Assembly: GCA_014529385.2 (NCBI GenBank)
Contig: CM043949.1
Span: forward strand, 107,554,054 to 107,618,053
DNA from: Adiantum capillus-veneris
Lineage: Eukaryota > Streptophyta > Polypodiopsida > Polypodiales > Pteridaceae
Direction: 5' to 3'
DNA length: 64,000 bases
The notes under the pieces are model-generated. The model did not search any database, was not told the origin of the DNA, and worked only from the letters and a program-made list of their open reading frames with translations. A program made the position numbers and the translations under genes. Below, piece by piece: positions 52,382-63,997 of this stretch. Every line of letters starts with the position of its first letter. Within the stretch, counting starts at the first letter, position 1.

Positions 52382-55300
52382 AAATACCCGACCAGTCCCA
52401 AGTGGGTCTTCATTATAATATAGGTTTTGAATAATTCAAGTTCTTCTTTAAGTAATAACATTGCATACATAAAAGAGCGGGTAAGGATTTATGAAAGATG
52501 AAATTGGTTGAAAAAGGGAACGCATCTTCCAAGAATCCAACGTGCACTCGTTTGTAAAGTAGGAAAATATTGTTTGGATTAAGGCTGGTTGATTTATGAA
52601 AGATACGATTGATCATACTTAAGACAGCTAGTCTCAAGACACCTCTGACTCCTTGGTATGAATTGATGAATAATGACGGCTTTTCAACCACGGATAAGTC
52701 AGTTACCCCGATGAACGATGAGTCTCTACTCCGTCCTGTTTTGATGTTTCTACATAATTTAGGATACCGTTTCTTATCTTAGGGGAGCCGCCCGGTTGTA
52801 TGGGCAGCTGGTTTGGTGTATGGGCACCCCGATCTTTTGGTGATATATTCATCCCGAAGTATGAATAAGGAATGGGTGTTGTTTTTCACCCTTAGGTAGT
52901 CTTGAGACAAGAAGAGTATTGGTCATGGTTATTATGGTAGATTTTTTTGGTTGACCATACCCTGTCTTAAGTTTAAAGATGTTTGTATGATAAAAGATTT
53001 TTTTTTAATACTAATTTTCAAGACTTGTTTTAGCGAATTACTATGGTGGAAAAATGAAAAGAAAATCGATATTTTAATTGTTAAAATAAGCTGGTAGTAA
53101 TTAAATAACAAAGAAGCATGTGTGAGTTCGAGGTGGTAAGTGGGGATTGACTAAGGTTGTCAATCAAGGACAAGTGGACCTGATTAGTCAGGTAACTATC
53201 CATCCCCGCGCACTAAATACGTTTAGAAAACTTCTTCAATTGGAAGAGGACTCGATCAGCGGCTATACCCTCACATCTGTTGGGGGGGAAAAACAATGGT
53301 TGAGGATACCTTAGCCTAATTAGTGGAAGTTATAGTGCCAAAACAGTTTTGGACTTTTAAGATGTTCCGTTTCCGTTGTGGGGCAGGACTAGGTCTTCTT
53401 CTAGGGCTATAGTCGAAGCCATTGCCAATGGCAAAGGTCTATTCCCTGGACCCTTCTTACTTAGAGACTAGAACTTTTAATAGACCTAGAGACATGTCAA
53501 GGAACCCATCTTGACTTTGGTGTCGGCAAGTTGGGGGACCTCTCAATGCTTCAACAACGTGCATGCCATTCTTAGGACTCAATTGGTAGACGCCCACTTC
53601 CAACCTCTGACTTGACCCCACAAGGACCCCACTTGCTTGCAAGCGAAACATCTCCAGTCTTTCCAATCTTTCCCCATGTCTTGGGTAGAGCCATGGAAGC
53701 ACCATCACCATGGCCTTCTCCACCATGAGTATGTCTTTCATGTCTTTTGCAAGACTTGCCCCAAATTCGGTTTGCCATTTTAGCAGCTAGTTCCTCATGT
53801 TGTGCAATAGAATTTAGGTTAGCAATTTGATGATGAAGGTGGGAATTCCTTGCCATGTTTCTTGCATTTTCACCCTCCCCACAACCATCTGCACCCATTT
53901 TTTGTTAGCATACTCAAGAAATCTGAGGCAGTCCTCAGCATGGCAGGGTTTATAATTTGCAACAACCCAAGGATAACCTCCTTGCATTGCTAGAGGAGCG
54001 AGAAGACCAAAAAGGGTTAATGGGCAATTGAGAGATAGTGTGAGGGGACAATGCTTGGTCAGCCCCCCACACCACATTCAATTGCAACACGTCTTGTATT
54101 AATGTCACATTCTATTGCTCCAATTGTTTATCATAAGAGGGTATTTTGGAAACCATAGCTAGCCTTGATCTCACTATTATCTGGACAGTGAGATAGGTTC
54201 ATGACACCTATCGATAGCAAGTAGCAGCGCTGCTCCAGTTTTGGCATGCAATTAGTGCACCAATGTGATGATCTAGGATCCCTTTGACTGAGAGACACTC
54301 CGTCCTTGCAAAATTCTCAATGTATGGTGGTGAGGTGGCACATTCTACTAATCAAGCAAGGTGTACAACAATAACCTACACTCCTCCAACCACTAAGACA
54401 TTGTACCAATAAGATGGTTGGATAGAGGTGTGAGAATTTGAGTGTGTTGCTCCCTGAAACGGTCAAGGTGGAAGCAGGCAACAAGAGAAATGGTTGCACA
54501 AGGGTATGGTGAAGGGGAAAAAGGAAGGGAAATTAGAAGTTGTGAAGCAAATAATATGGATGATAATGCATAGAGCAACAAAAAGCATTGGCTGAAGGAT
54601 GATTATAATGAATCAAGGACTGACATGGGCATGTTGCCTTTAACCTAATCAACACTGGTACACAGAGGATCAAGTTCATTTGATGGATTTTGAACACTAA
54701 CGTTAGATGTCCTCTTTGCACAATCCACGAGAGGAAAGGGTGATTCCATGTTGCATGAGGAAGAGGTCCTCTTTCCACGATGCGACACGAGGAAGAGGTC
54801 CTCTTTGCACAATTCGTGAAAGGAAAGGGTGATTCCATGCACCATGACCAACTCATCAATGAGGTGCTAAGATTTAGCATTGGGACGCCATGTGCTTGCG
54901 ACATGGGTGATCTCTCTCTCAACACTACTACCCAACATTACTAACAATAGAGCCTGCAAGTAGGGCATTATACCGCTTTATGTGCCCACCTTCAACATGT
55001 TCATCTATATGCCCATCTGATTCTTTGGCTTGAGGTTGGGCCCACACTCATTTTGTCTTGTACTTAGCACATACCGCTCACCACATGCTTGACTATCAAG
55101 ATCTTTGATCTTCACCCTCAAGTACAAGTTTGTATATCATTTTTGTGTTTTCAAAGCCGATGTGTCTTAAATTGTTTCCTAGTATCTTACTAATATTAGG
55201 CAATAACCTCACCTCTACTCATTTATAAGCTCTAATCACTCTCCCAATATCCCTTACAATGTGAAGCACTTGGGCTTGAACAGAGCTTTAGATTTTTCAT

Positions 55301-55553
55301 AGTATTTGTATATGTCCCTGAAATTCATACATTTTACAATTTCCATCTCCCAAGAGCAAGTTGGGGGAAGCAAAACTGCATGCCGCAAATGTTGTCATGG
55401 CACATGTAACCTAAGTTCTTATGTTCCTAGCATGAAGGAATAGACCTAGGTTCTATGCAACTGTTAATGCTCATTTAAGTTAATATGGTCTTGACTCTTT
55501 GTTTGTGGCCTATTACGTTAACTAGTTAAACGACGCTACCTTTGGTGGCGGCA
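52382..55553. other. region without recognised genes
   Basis: Frames at 54077-53457 (minus, several registers) and 54925-54533 (minus) are open but crossed by stops and show no domain I know. 52740-53010 has a few short repeated motifs (GTATGGGCA at about 52798 and 52818). It may hold the rest of the retroelement suggested at 50100-52381. Confidence 0.45.
54710..54846. repeat. 89-bp duplication with a partial third unit
   Basis: TCCTCTTTGCACAAT and AGGAAAGGGTGATTCCATG occur in the units starting at 54710 and 54799; a partial unit starts at about 54768. Confidence 0.82.
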
Positions 55554-55687
55554 ATAAGTATTATGGTTATGTTGCTATTGCTAATTAAGTTCACCCTCTA
55601 TGTTCTCAAATTAGTCTCACAAAAATGCTCACATCTAATTCTCCTAAATCCGCTCTTCTCAAAGTTCATAGGCCACTTCCATTACAT
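55554..55687 (+). repeat. end of the 5' LTR of gypsy F
   Basis: TAAGTATTATGGTTATG...TTCCATTACA matches the last 134 bp of the E 3' LTR. Upstream sequence (GTGGCGGCAA) does not match, which marks the truncation point. Confidence 0.88.
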
Positions 55688-55705
55688 TGGTATTAGATGA
55701 ATTGG
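55688..55705 (+). other. primer binding site of gypsy F
   Basis: TTGGTATTAGATGAATTG directly follows the LTR end; TGGTATTAGA differs by one base from the initiator tRNA-Met complement TGGTATCAGA. Confidence 0.82.
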
Positions 55706-56094
55706 TTTCTCTTTTCTTGCTTAAGAAGAGAGAACCTTAAGTTGTCCATGAAAGGTTGGGTCTGTTTATTGCAATAGGGTAAGTGAGACAGGGATCTATT
55801 ATCTAGGTTGAGAAGGACTTAGTTCGAGGTACACCATTGGGAACTATAGTCTTAATAATGTAGCCTCTCGGGGCTTGCCTTTGGCTTAATTATTATTGAG
55901 CTACGAGCAAGCTCAATAGGAACCATAATCAAATGAGCAATGTTAGACCCTCTCCACTAGTCTTAACAATCAACAGTGTCTAAACCACGGGTGTGGTTGC
56001 TTAAGAATTGATTTTCAAAGGTAAAGAAGAGTAGCGACTAAGGTTTTTGAGGATACCAAAGCACAAAGTAATTCTATACATAAGTATAATTAGC
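55706..56094 (+). other. untranslated leader of gypsy F
   Basis: Non-coding and alignable to 16758-17305 of E. Confidence 0.75.
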
Positions 56095-57525
56095 ATGGCT
56101 GGCCATAACCAAGGGAGTAGAATGAGCATTGAAAAATTTGATTTTGCACATGAAGGTGCTAATGATGATGCCCCCATGTTTGTTAATTACCTTGTTACTA
56201 GGCTGCAGCAAGCTATGGCTAGCCCTGCTTTGCAAGCCAAAGTTTCTCAACAACTTCATGCTTATGGAATTTTCTTTCCTCTTCAAGAGGAGAGAGAGCT
56301 TAGGAGGCCTCTTGATGAGACCCCCAAAAGAAGACTCTCTCCCATAAGAGGGGAGGAATCCAAAGAACGAGAAAGAATCAAATCCCTAAGTTCCTTTGAT
56401 GATGTGTCTCCACGAAGATGGCAGACGATCACCAACTTCTCCCGAGAGGAAACGGTCAACCCACAATACTTCTCCTCGTCAATCCAAAAGTGAAGAGAGG
56501 AAACAAAGGAAGAAAAGGGTAAGAAAGAGGTCACCCTCTCCTTCTTGTTCTTCACCTTCCTCCTCTTCCGACAAAATCAATAGCTATTCTCCTAGAGAAT
56601 ACAAGAGGGGAGGACATTGCAAATCTTACCCTGCATGGCGAAGGTCTTAAAATATCAACAATTTCAAAGAGGGAGGAAAGAGTATCTCTTTTCGCACCTA
56701 TGATGACACCTTTGGTGCTCCCAACAAAGTACTGGCCTTCATCAACAATTTGATGTGGCTTTTGGAAACGAGGGCTTCACAGAGTTCTCCAAGCTACACC
56801 ATGCAGCTATGCACTTCCAAAAATCTGCTCTTCAATGGTGGGCTAGCCTTCGTGTCAACAATGAAGCCCCAAAGACATGGAAAACTCTACGAGTTTTCAT
56901 CATGAAGCAATTCCTTGCAAGTGATGCAAAGGACAAAGTGCTTACTGAATGGCAGAGTTTGAAGCTTCTCTCTCATGAGTCTATCTACAAATATGGGGAC
57001 AAGTTTTGGGATTTAAATATCAAGGCTACTGTCTTTAAAAAGATACACTTCGTCGAGCAAAAGCAACAATTCTGTGCGGGATTACCTAAAGAGATGGCCG
57101 ATTACACCAACTCCCATCAGCCTGGTTCTATCACTGAAGTAATCCACCACACTATGGTTGCTTCGCGCATCAATTTCCAACAAGGGGCTAGAAGGAATGT
57201 CAAGCACATGTAAAGCAAAGATAAAATTGATGCAAAGGGGAAAACCAATGCCCAAAATTCCTTCCAAGACAACTCCAACAACAACAACAACAATCGGTCC
57301 AAGGAGAAGGGATTTTACAAAGGTAAAAATAAACTCTCTCCTGAAGATCTTGAAGCTTTTTGCAAGGACCACAAATGTTTTAAGTGTGGGGAGAAAGGAC
57401 GTGGCTATCGTTCTTGCCCCAAGAGAAATGCCTACAATGAGACTCCTAGAGCTTCCACTATCGAAGCTCCAAAAGAGGATGCTCATTACAAAGGATCACC
57501 TCTCTCCTATGCTTGGGGAAAGGTA
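56095..57525 (+). pseudogene. gypsy F gag with zinc knuckle
   Basis: ATG 56095 opens MAGHNQGSRMSIEKFDFAHEG, then VNYLVTRLQQAMASPALQ. A frameshift near 56400 leads to a Ser/Arg/Lys-rich stretch (56440-56600) and a stop at 56648. The gag core at 56755-57213 reads KLHHAAMHFQKSALQWWASL and MKQFLASDAKDKVLTEWQSLK, and the CCHC knuckle CFKCGEKGRGYRSC is at 57378-57419, with Arg at the usual His position of the third ligand. That change would weaken zinc binding. Intervening stops near 57212 and frame changes remain. Confidence 0.9.
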
Positions 57526-58089
57526 AGGGAGCATGGTGCCTTCATCTTGTTTGACCCTGGCTCTACTCACAACTTCATATCAATAGAGTTGGCCACCAAC
57601 TTGGGCATTCAAGCTTTTGAGATGGGAGATATCGTAACTCCCAATACAACTTTCAAGGGACAACAAGCCTCCGTTACTTCCTTGATTGGGAAGTTGAGGC
57701 TTCATGTCCAAAGCTACATCAACAAAGAATACTTTTTCAACTCTCCTCTGCAACATGAGGATGCTATCATAGGGGCACCATGGTTCAACCACATGGTTGC
57801 CAACATGAAGTTACCTGAAAGGAGAATCTACTTCACCTACAAGGGAAAGAGCATGTATATAGATGCTAGTGATTCTGGTTGTACTATACCACTTGTAAAT
57901 CCTCCTACTTTTGATAAATCAATGAAAAGCTCAGTTTTTGCATACATGATTTTTGTCAAAGAGTCCCTAAAAGGTCCCAATGTTTCATCAAATGTAAATG
58001 GTAGAAATCAAGAAGAGTTAGACTTGTCTAATTTTCTAAATGGATTCCAAGATGTGTTCATCGATGATATCCCTATGGACTTACCTTAA
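57526..58089 (+). pseudogene. gypsy F protease
   Basis: One open frame carries ILFDPGSTHNFISIELATNLGIQ (57544 onward), with Asp retained but Pro in the usual Ser/Thr position. It continues with IIGAPWFNHM near 57768 and [16 protein letters not shown], then a stop at 58087. The length and order match the aspartic protease plus spacer before the reverse transcriptase. Confidence 0.88.
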
Positions 58090-58960
58090 AAACAAGGGAA
58101 TGATGAACATTGAATTGAGCTCCTACCAGGAAGCTCACCGCCTAACAACCTCCTTATCAAGTTTTCCAAGCTCAACAAGAGGAGATCGTGAGGCAATTAC
58201 AAGGATTGGTAGACAAAGGGACGGTGAGGTCTAGCTCCTCTCCCTTTTGTTCTCCATTTCTTTTAGTGCAAAGAAAGATGGTACAAACCGCATATGTGTG
58301 GACTATCAAGCACTAAGCCATATCACTATCAAAAACAGATTTCCCATACCTCGGGTAGAAGATCTGATTGATAAACTACAAGGCTCTACCTACTTCAATA
58401 GGATTGACCTTAAAAGTGGCTATCATCAAATAAGGATAGTGAATGTAGATATCTAAAAGACCGCGCTTCGTACAACGTTTGGTCTTTATGAATACCTAGT
58501 CATGCCTTTTGGCTTGACTAATGCACCAGCCACGTTCAACTGTTTAATGGAGAAAATCTTTAGAACCTACTGCAAATTCACTTGATGATATCATCATCTA
58601 CTCCAAGTCCTTCGAGGAACACAAGCAACATCTCCTGGTGATTTTTCAAGCATTGAGGGAAAACAAACTTTTTATCAATCAAAAGAAAAGCAAATTTTTC
58701 CTTCAAGAGATTCAATACTTTAGGTCATATTATCTCTCAAGATGGTATCCATATGGATCCATCAAAGTTGGAGGTAATAAAAGCATGGCCTAACCCAAGG
58801 AATCTACATGAGCTTGGTATGTATGCATATTATAGACGCTTCATAGAAAATTCTCTCAAATAGCAAGACCATTACATGACTTAACAAAAAAGAACGTTAA
58901 ATACTCATGGACTGCTAAGGAGCAAAATGCTTTTGACAAACTCAAAGAGAAGCTTACCTC
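58090..58960 (+). pseudogene. gypsy F reverse transcriptase
   Basis: Blocks: KKDGTNRICVDYQALSH (58270-58320), [32 protein letters not shown] (58390-58440), a stop at 58454, [28 protein letters not shown], a deletion of about 12 bases that removes the residues just before DDIIIYSK (58582 onward), then WIHQSWR-type frames. Later SKLEVIKAW and YYRRFIE mark the thumb. Several frameshifts. Confidence 0.9.
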
Positions 58961-59345
58961 CCAAATAGTCCTTATGCTTCCAGATCTCTCAAAGACATTC
59001 GAGGTCCAATGTGATGCTTGTGGTGATTGCCTTGGAGCAATCTTGCTTCAAGAAGGGTATGCCATAGCATATGAGAGCCGAAGGCTCAATGCCGATGAAG
59101 GAGTGTTGGGTATATACGAAGAAGGGATTTTAGTTGTTCTACATGCCCTAGACACATGGAAGAACTATCTATTGGGGACTCCATTTATTTTGTGAACCAA
59201 CCACCAAAGTCTCAAGTACTTCATGACACAAACCAAGCTTTCGGAGAAACAAATGAGGTGGGCAAATTTTCTTACGCAATTTTATTTTCATATTGCTCAC
59301 ATTGTTGGTAAGCACAATCAAGTGGCCAATGCACTTTCACGACAA
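58961..59345 (+). pseudogene. gypsy F RNase H
   Basis: LPDLSKTFEVQCDACGDCLGAILLQEG has the first Asp, then YESRRLNADEGVLGIYEEGIL with the Glu. A stop at 59193 replaces a Gln-like codon, then NHQSLKYF, KQMRWANFL and HIVGKHNQVANALSRQP follow. The last Asp of ADALSR is Asn here. Confidence 0.9.
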
Positions 59346-60345
59346 CCAAAAGTTAATGCAATGTCTATAGAAACTCACAATGATCTATCTTCTATGATAG
59401 ATGAGTATGCTATTGACCTTGACTTTAAAGACATAATGTCAGCCCTTGCTTTGGGGAAGAAAGAAGAACCATTCACCTTGCAGGATGGTTATCTTCTCCA
59501 TGGCAATTGGCTATGTGTTATCCACTCCCTTCGTGAGAAATTCATGTATGAATCCCATGCTCCCCCCTATGCGGGGCAAGTATTCAACCTACTCTTCAAG
59601 GAATAGAGACATACTTCTATTAGCCTACCATAAAAGTGGACATACAAGAGTATGTTTCAAATGTGTGGTATGCCAAAAGACTAAGTATGATAGAGGGAAG
59701 CAACCTAGATTACTCCATCCATTGCCAATCCCAAATTCATCATGAGAAAGTATATCCATAGATTTTATCTTTGGATTACCCAAGTCTATCCATGGAAATA
59801 CGAGCATATGGACAATAGTCAATAGGTTTAGCAAGCAAGCACACTTTATTCATGTCAAAAAGACTATTAAGGCACACCAAATGGCAACCCTCTTCATATC
59901 CCAGGTTTTCAAGCACCATGGATTGCCAACATCCATCGTGTCATATCCTAGAATGACCAGTAATTTTTGGAAAGGTCTCTTTGAAAATTTACGTACAAAA
60001 TTGAATTTCTCTTCGGCCTATCACCCACAAACGGATGGCCAAAGTGAGATAGTCAATCTTACAATTGTTGATCTACTAAAGACTTATGTTACAAAAGTAG
60101 ATCAACACTCACAATGGAAAAAGTACCTACCCCTTGTAGAGTATGTGTACAGTAATACTATCCATACTTCTACCGAAAAAGCACCTTCTGAAATCATTGA
60201 GGGAAAACCTAAAAGTCCCTTGCTACTTAAAGTATATGGGAAGATCTTTGCTGCCGATGAGTATAGCCATGACCTACAAGAATCTTTTCAGAAGATTAAG
60301 GAGGTCTATATCCATCTCTCAACAAAGGCAAAAAGCTGCTGCTGA
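59346..60345 (+). pseudogene. gypsy F integrase
   Basis: A linker to 59606 precedes zinc-finger residues CVVCQKTKYDRGKQP (59665-59710). The core is split over frames (IDFIFGLPKS with the first Asp near 59758, no clear second Asp because RDS is lost). YHPQTDGQSEIVNLTI (60020-60065) keeps the Glu. The tail continues YVYSNTIHTSTEKAPSEIIEGK and LLLKVYGKIF. Stops near 59605-59880. Confidence 0.88.
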
Positions 60346-60760
60346 CAAGCACAGAAGGGCCTTAACGTTCAAAGAAAATGATTGGGTCTTACTTAAGTTT
60401 TCCAAGGCTTGATTGAGGCAAACGACGGGCAAAAATCCTACAGACCATCAAAAGTACTATGTTAAACTAGCAAAAAGATACTATGGTTCTTTTCAAATCT
60501 TGAAGCCTACTTAAGCCCTACAAAGGAGAGCCACCAAGTGAGCCAATTATCGAGGACCCTTCTGAAATCGAAGACCAAGAAGAGGTGCTACAACTCGAAG
60601 CTATCCTTTGGCATGAAGACAAGATACCACAACATGGTAAAATTATCCGACGGTATCTTATTAAGTTCAAAAGTTATCCTTTTGAAGAAGCTAGATCGAT
60701 GCAAGGAATACAACTTAAGGATAATATGAACCTTGTCAATGCTTACAATGCTACATTAGA
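60346..60760 (+). pseudogene. gypsy F integrase tail and chromodomain-like end
   Basis: After a VLLKFSKA piece (60380-60411) the family sequence is interrupted. From 60589 the frame reads LQLEAILWHEDKIPQHGKIIRRYLIKFKSYPFEEA and ends at a TAA near 60761. The YLIKFKSYPFEEA core fits the chromodomain pattern, and the Trp expected near RSMQ is Ser. Confidence 0.72.
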
Positions 60761-60764
60761 GTAA

Positions 60765-61113
60765 GCAAATGTGCATGTTTCTTTTTAATGATCAATGTTT
60801 TTGTCTTATAAGACTAATTCTCTTTTTATTGTGCACAAATTTGAGTAGTATGCATGCTTAGAATCATATTTGTGATGACGACGTCTCTCAAACACTAAGT
60901 AGAATTTGTCACTCTACTTGGGAGAATGAAATGGACTAAAGAGTAGACATGCTTGCGACAGCTACGTCTCACAAGCACCAAATGGATTAGTCATCCATCT
61001 TAGAATGATTTCATAGGGTAAAAAGGGATCCTCTACCCGCTAAGAAACATTGACTAATGACTAAGGCTTTATCCTCATAGTCGAGGACGACTATGATTTC
61101 AAGAGAGAAGTAA
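60765..61113 (+). other. 3' untranslated part of gypsy F
   Basis: Non-coding, alignable to 22000-22322 of E, and ends with the purine-rich CAAGAGAGAAGTAA directly before the LTR. Confidence 0.8.
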
Positions 61114-61610
61114 TGTCATAAAATCTAATATCTAACCAACTCAAATGATTTTCTCATATTAAACTGACCATTTAATGTGGGAGAATAAATGGGAACAAGG
61201 GTTAGAATATAGACTTGTGCTTATGGATCTATCTCAACATGGGGCCAAGGTTAAAGGAGATCCAAATGAGAGATGAGCTGTCAAAGAGAAAGGCTAGCTA
61301 ATGGAGCTTAAATACCTTAGCATTAGCTTCATTAAAGACCTCCAAAGGTTAGTGTTAAAAGTCCTTTGACCTTAGTCAAGCTAGGGATATGCTTGAGGTG
61401 GGAACCCTGACCAAGCTTGAGGTTCTTCTCGTGCTTGTTGACTAAAGTGCTAAGGTGCTCCATGACTAAGGTGCTTGAGGGGTTAAGGTGTTCATAAATT
61501 CAAAGCATATCACTACTCATGAGGGGGTGAGCCCTCTTTGTAGAAGCTAGAGAGAGAACACACACACCCTCACACAAGGCAAGCTTGGTACAAAGAAAGC
61601 AACTAGGACA
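61114..61610 (+). repeat. 3' LTR of gypsy F, cut by copia B
   Basis: Starts TGTCATAAAATCTAATATC like the E LTRs. After about 290 bp it diverges from E in a repeat-rich part. It meets the copia B LTR at 61611; the rest of the F LTR would lie beyond the window. Confidence 0.82.
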
Positions 61611-61838
61611 TATTGGAATTAGGGTTGTAGGGAAACGTACACAGCTTGGAGAAGATGAAGGAAGCTCAAGGCACACAATAGAGAGTGTGTTACTTAGTGT
61701 GCAATGGAAAGATAGATAGCCCTAGAGTGATGGGCGTATATACAATGCACAAGGGAAAAAAACCTCCTAAAGAGGAAAAAAATATTGCGGCGGTCCTAGT
61801 GTGTTCACACACGTCACTACCACATGTATATGGTAACA
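61611..61838 (-). repeat. 3' LTR of copia B (228 bp)
   Basis: On the minus strand starts TGTTACCATATACATG and ends ATTCCAATA, where the CA end has become TA. A purine run (AGGGGGAGTT) precedes it at 61839-61850. Confidence 0.9.
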
Positions 61839-61911
61839 AACTCCCCCTAGAGTGATGCGGTGAATGAGAGCTGACATGAGTAAAGGGAAGTGCCATGCCC
61901 TAAGGACATGA

Positions 61912-62526
61912 TCAGTCCACAAAGGGGAGTAAGCCCAAAGCTTTGCAGAAAGCTTCGAGCTTCTCACAAGACAATGCCTTTGTGAAAAGATCTGCAAGGT
62001 TGTCCTGTGTTGGCACATAAGCCAAGCTGATCTCTCTTGTTGAGGGCCTCTTCCTGACATAGTGGTAATGCACCTTAATGTGCTTTGTGCGAGCATGAAA
62101 AACTGGGTTCCTCGCAAGTACCAATGCGCTCTGACTGTCAGTGTAGATAGTGTTGGCAGTGTCCTGTCCAACACCCAAATCAGTCATAAGGCGTCTGAGC
62201 CATACACACTCAACCGTAGCTGTGAAGACTACCCTGTACTCAGCCTCACAACTTGAAGTGGCCACAATAGGTTGCTTCTTTCTCAACCATGATATACATG
62301 AACTGCCAAGCATGAAACAAAAACCAGTTGTGGACACTCGTATGTCAAAACAACCAGCCCAATCTGAGTCCGAAAAAGCATGTAAGTCTGGCAGCAATGA
62401 TCCCCCCTTGGGATAAAACAAGCCAAGATGTAAAGTGCCATTAAGGTAGCGAAAAATCCTCTTGACAACCTGCCAATGCTTAGACCCTGGGCTATGCATA
62501 AATCTGCTGACCTGTGAGACTCCAAA
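61912..62526 (-). pseudogene. copia B RNase H
   Basis: The frame starts after the stop at 62528-62530 and reads FSDSDWAGCFDIR, SSCEAEYRVV, IYTDSQSALVLARNP (first to last acidic positions), KVHYHYVRKR, LADLFTKAL and LGLLPFVD. The Gln-containing TDSQSA is intact, unlike copy A. All catalytic acids look present. Broken only by the upstream stop. Confidence 0.92.
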
Positions 62527-63640
62527 CTAAATATCTTGCCTCGTGTTGCATACATAAATGAGGCAGCCAACAACAGTTTGGTAAAGAGTGACATCAGCAA
62601 GATCGCCAACATCATGTAGACTCAACTTCAAACGTGTTTCCATGGAAGTGACAATAGGTTTGCAATCCTCAAGTCCAAACTTACATAGCAATGTCTCTAT
62701 GTAACTTTTCTGACACAAGGCAATACCACCATCACATTGCTTAAATTGTATACCCAAGTAATGATGCAACAGCCCCAAATCTTTCCTCTTGAAAGTAGCA
62801 TTCAAATCAATCTTAAATTCAGCAATATGTCTCTCATTTGGTCCAGTGATCAGCAAATCATCGACATAAAGAACCACAATGAGAAGTACATCACCCTCAC
62901 GCTTTACATACAATGTGCTTTCTGTTGGGCTGTTATGAAAGCCTCGTTTGACCAAATGAGTGTCAGCTTTCTCATACCAAGCACGAGGACATTTCTTCAA
63001 CCCATACAAAGCCTTCTTACATCTGCACACTTTGTCCTCTTGTCCTTCTATGACAAAACCGTGAGGCTGTGTTACATAAACTTCCTTAAATATGTCACCA
63101 TTCAAGAAAGCAGTAACAATGTCTAATTGATGTACATCCCAACCAAAATGAGCTGCCAATGCACATAGAAAATGCACAGTAGTCATACAACAAGTGGGAG
63201 CAAAAGTCTCTTCATAATCTATGCCTTTTTGCTTTGCATAACCCTTTGCAACAAGTCGAGCCTTATGGAAATCGATCTCACCATCCGGCTTGCGTTTCAA
63301 CTTGTAAACCCACTTCATACCAATGGCCTTTTTGCCGGGAGGCAAATCACATAAAGTCCATGTGTCATTTTCTATAAGTGCATCGTATTCGGATTGCATG
63401 GCAGCCATCCAATTTTTGGAATTCTGTGCTTCATCAAAAGACAGAGGCTCCTCAACATCATGTAAGCTACACAGCCAAAGCATAACAATCTGATGCATAA
63501 GATCATAGCAAGAGCCTGAACGAGTACGACTAGCCAAAGGTGCATCCAATTTACTGTCACGCAATGTATGCACCAGCCATTTTGGCATACCTCTAGCCTG
63601 CTCATTTTCAGCCCTTTCCTCATCAAAGTACATCATGTAC
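62527..63640 (-). pseudogene. copia B reverse transcriptase
   Basis: Runs from the linker FDEERAENEQARG through NWMAAMQSEYDALIENDTW, KWVYKLKR, KARLVAKGYAKQKGIDYEE, LDIVTAFLNGD and the palm box VVLYVDDLLITG to CNTRQDI and a TAG at 62528-62530 where copy A has Gln. Both Asp of YVDD are present. This is the longest preserved retroelement frame in the window, yet it is interrupted at both ends. Confidence 0.93.
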
Positions 63641-63997
63641 ATCTGCATCAGTAATAGGTTGATCTGTAACATTTTCAAAAACCCCCATAGGCTGTACATT
63701 TGCCTCATTGGAACTTACATTTGAACTTTCACCACTGAAAAGAGGCAACAAAGTGTCATAAATGTCCAGTGAGCTTACATTATTGCCTCTAGTACATGAC
63801 AGCAACGGCTGAACAGAATTTTCCACAAACACTACATCCCGTGAAACCAGAATACGCTTTGTTTGCGGATGATACAATTTGTAACCTTTTCTTTCGACAC
63901 TATAACCAACAAAAATACATTTGATAGCCTTGTCATCCAATTTTTTGCGTTGTGTTTGTGGCACCAAAGCATATGCCAAACAGCCAAAAACACGCAT
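63623..63997 (-). pseudogene. copia B integrase C-terminus
   Basis: MRVFGCLAYALVPQ, KCIFVGYSVERKGYKLYHP and RDVVFVE follow the copy A order. It ends DADVHDVL* because one extra T near 63630 shifts the frame; copy A continues DEERAENEQ in frame. The catalytic core is outside the window. Confidence 0.9.

Larger units (their letters stand above)
55554..61610 (+). mobile_element. Ty3/gypsy retrotransposon F (family E), LTRs truncated
   Basis: The coding order and sequence follow element E throughout. Only the last 134 bp of the 5' LTR remain (55554-55687), directly next to unrelated DNA. The 3' LTR starts at 61114 and runs about 497 bp to the copia B junction at 61611. No target-site duplication can be tested. 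Coding is better preserved than in E at several places, yet still has stops and frameshifts. Confidence 0.93.

Noticed and set aside
53457-54077. Three overlapping minus-strand frames of 87-108 codons
   Set aside because: They could be pieces of one decayed coding region, but I recognise no domain and stops cross every register.
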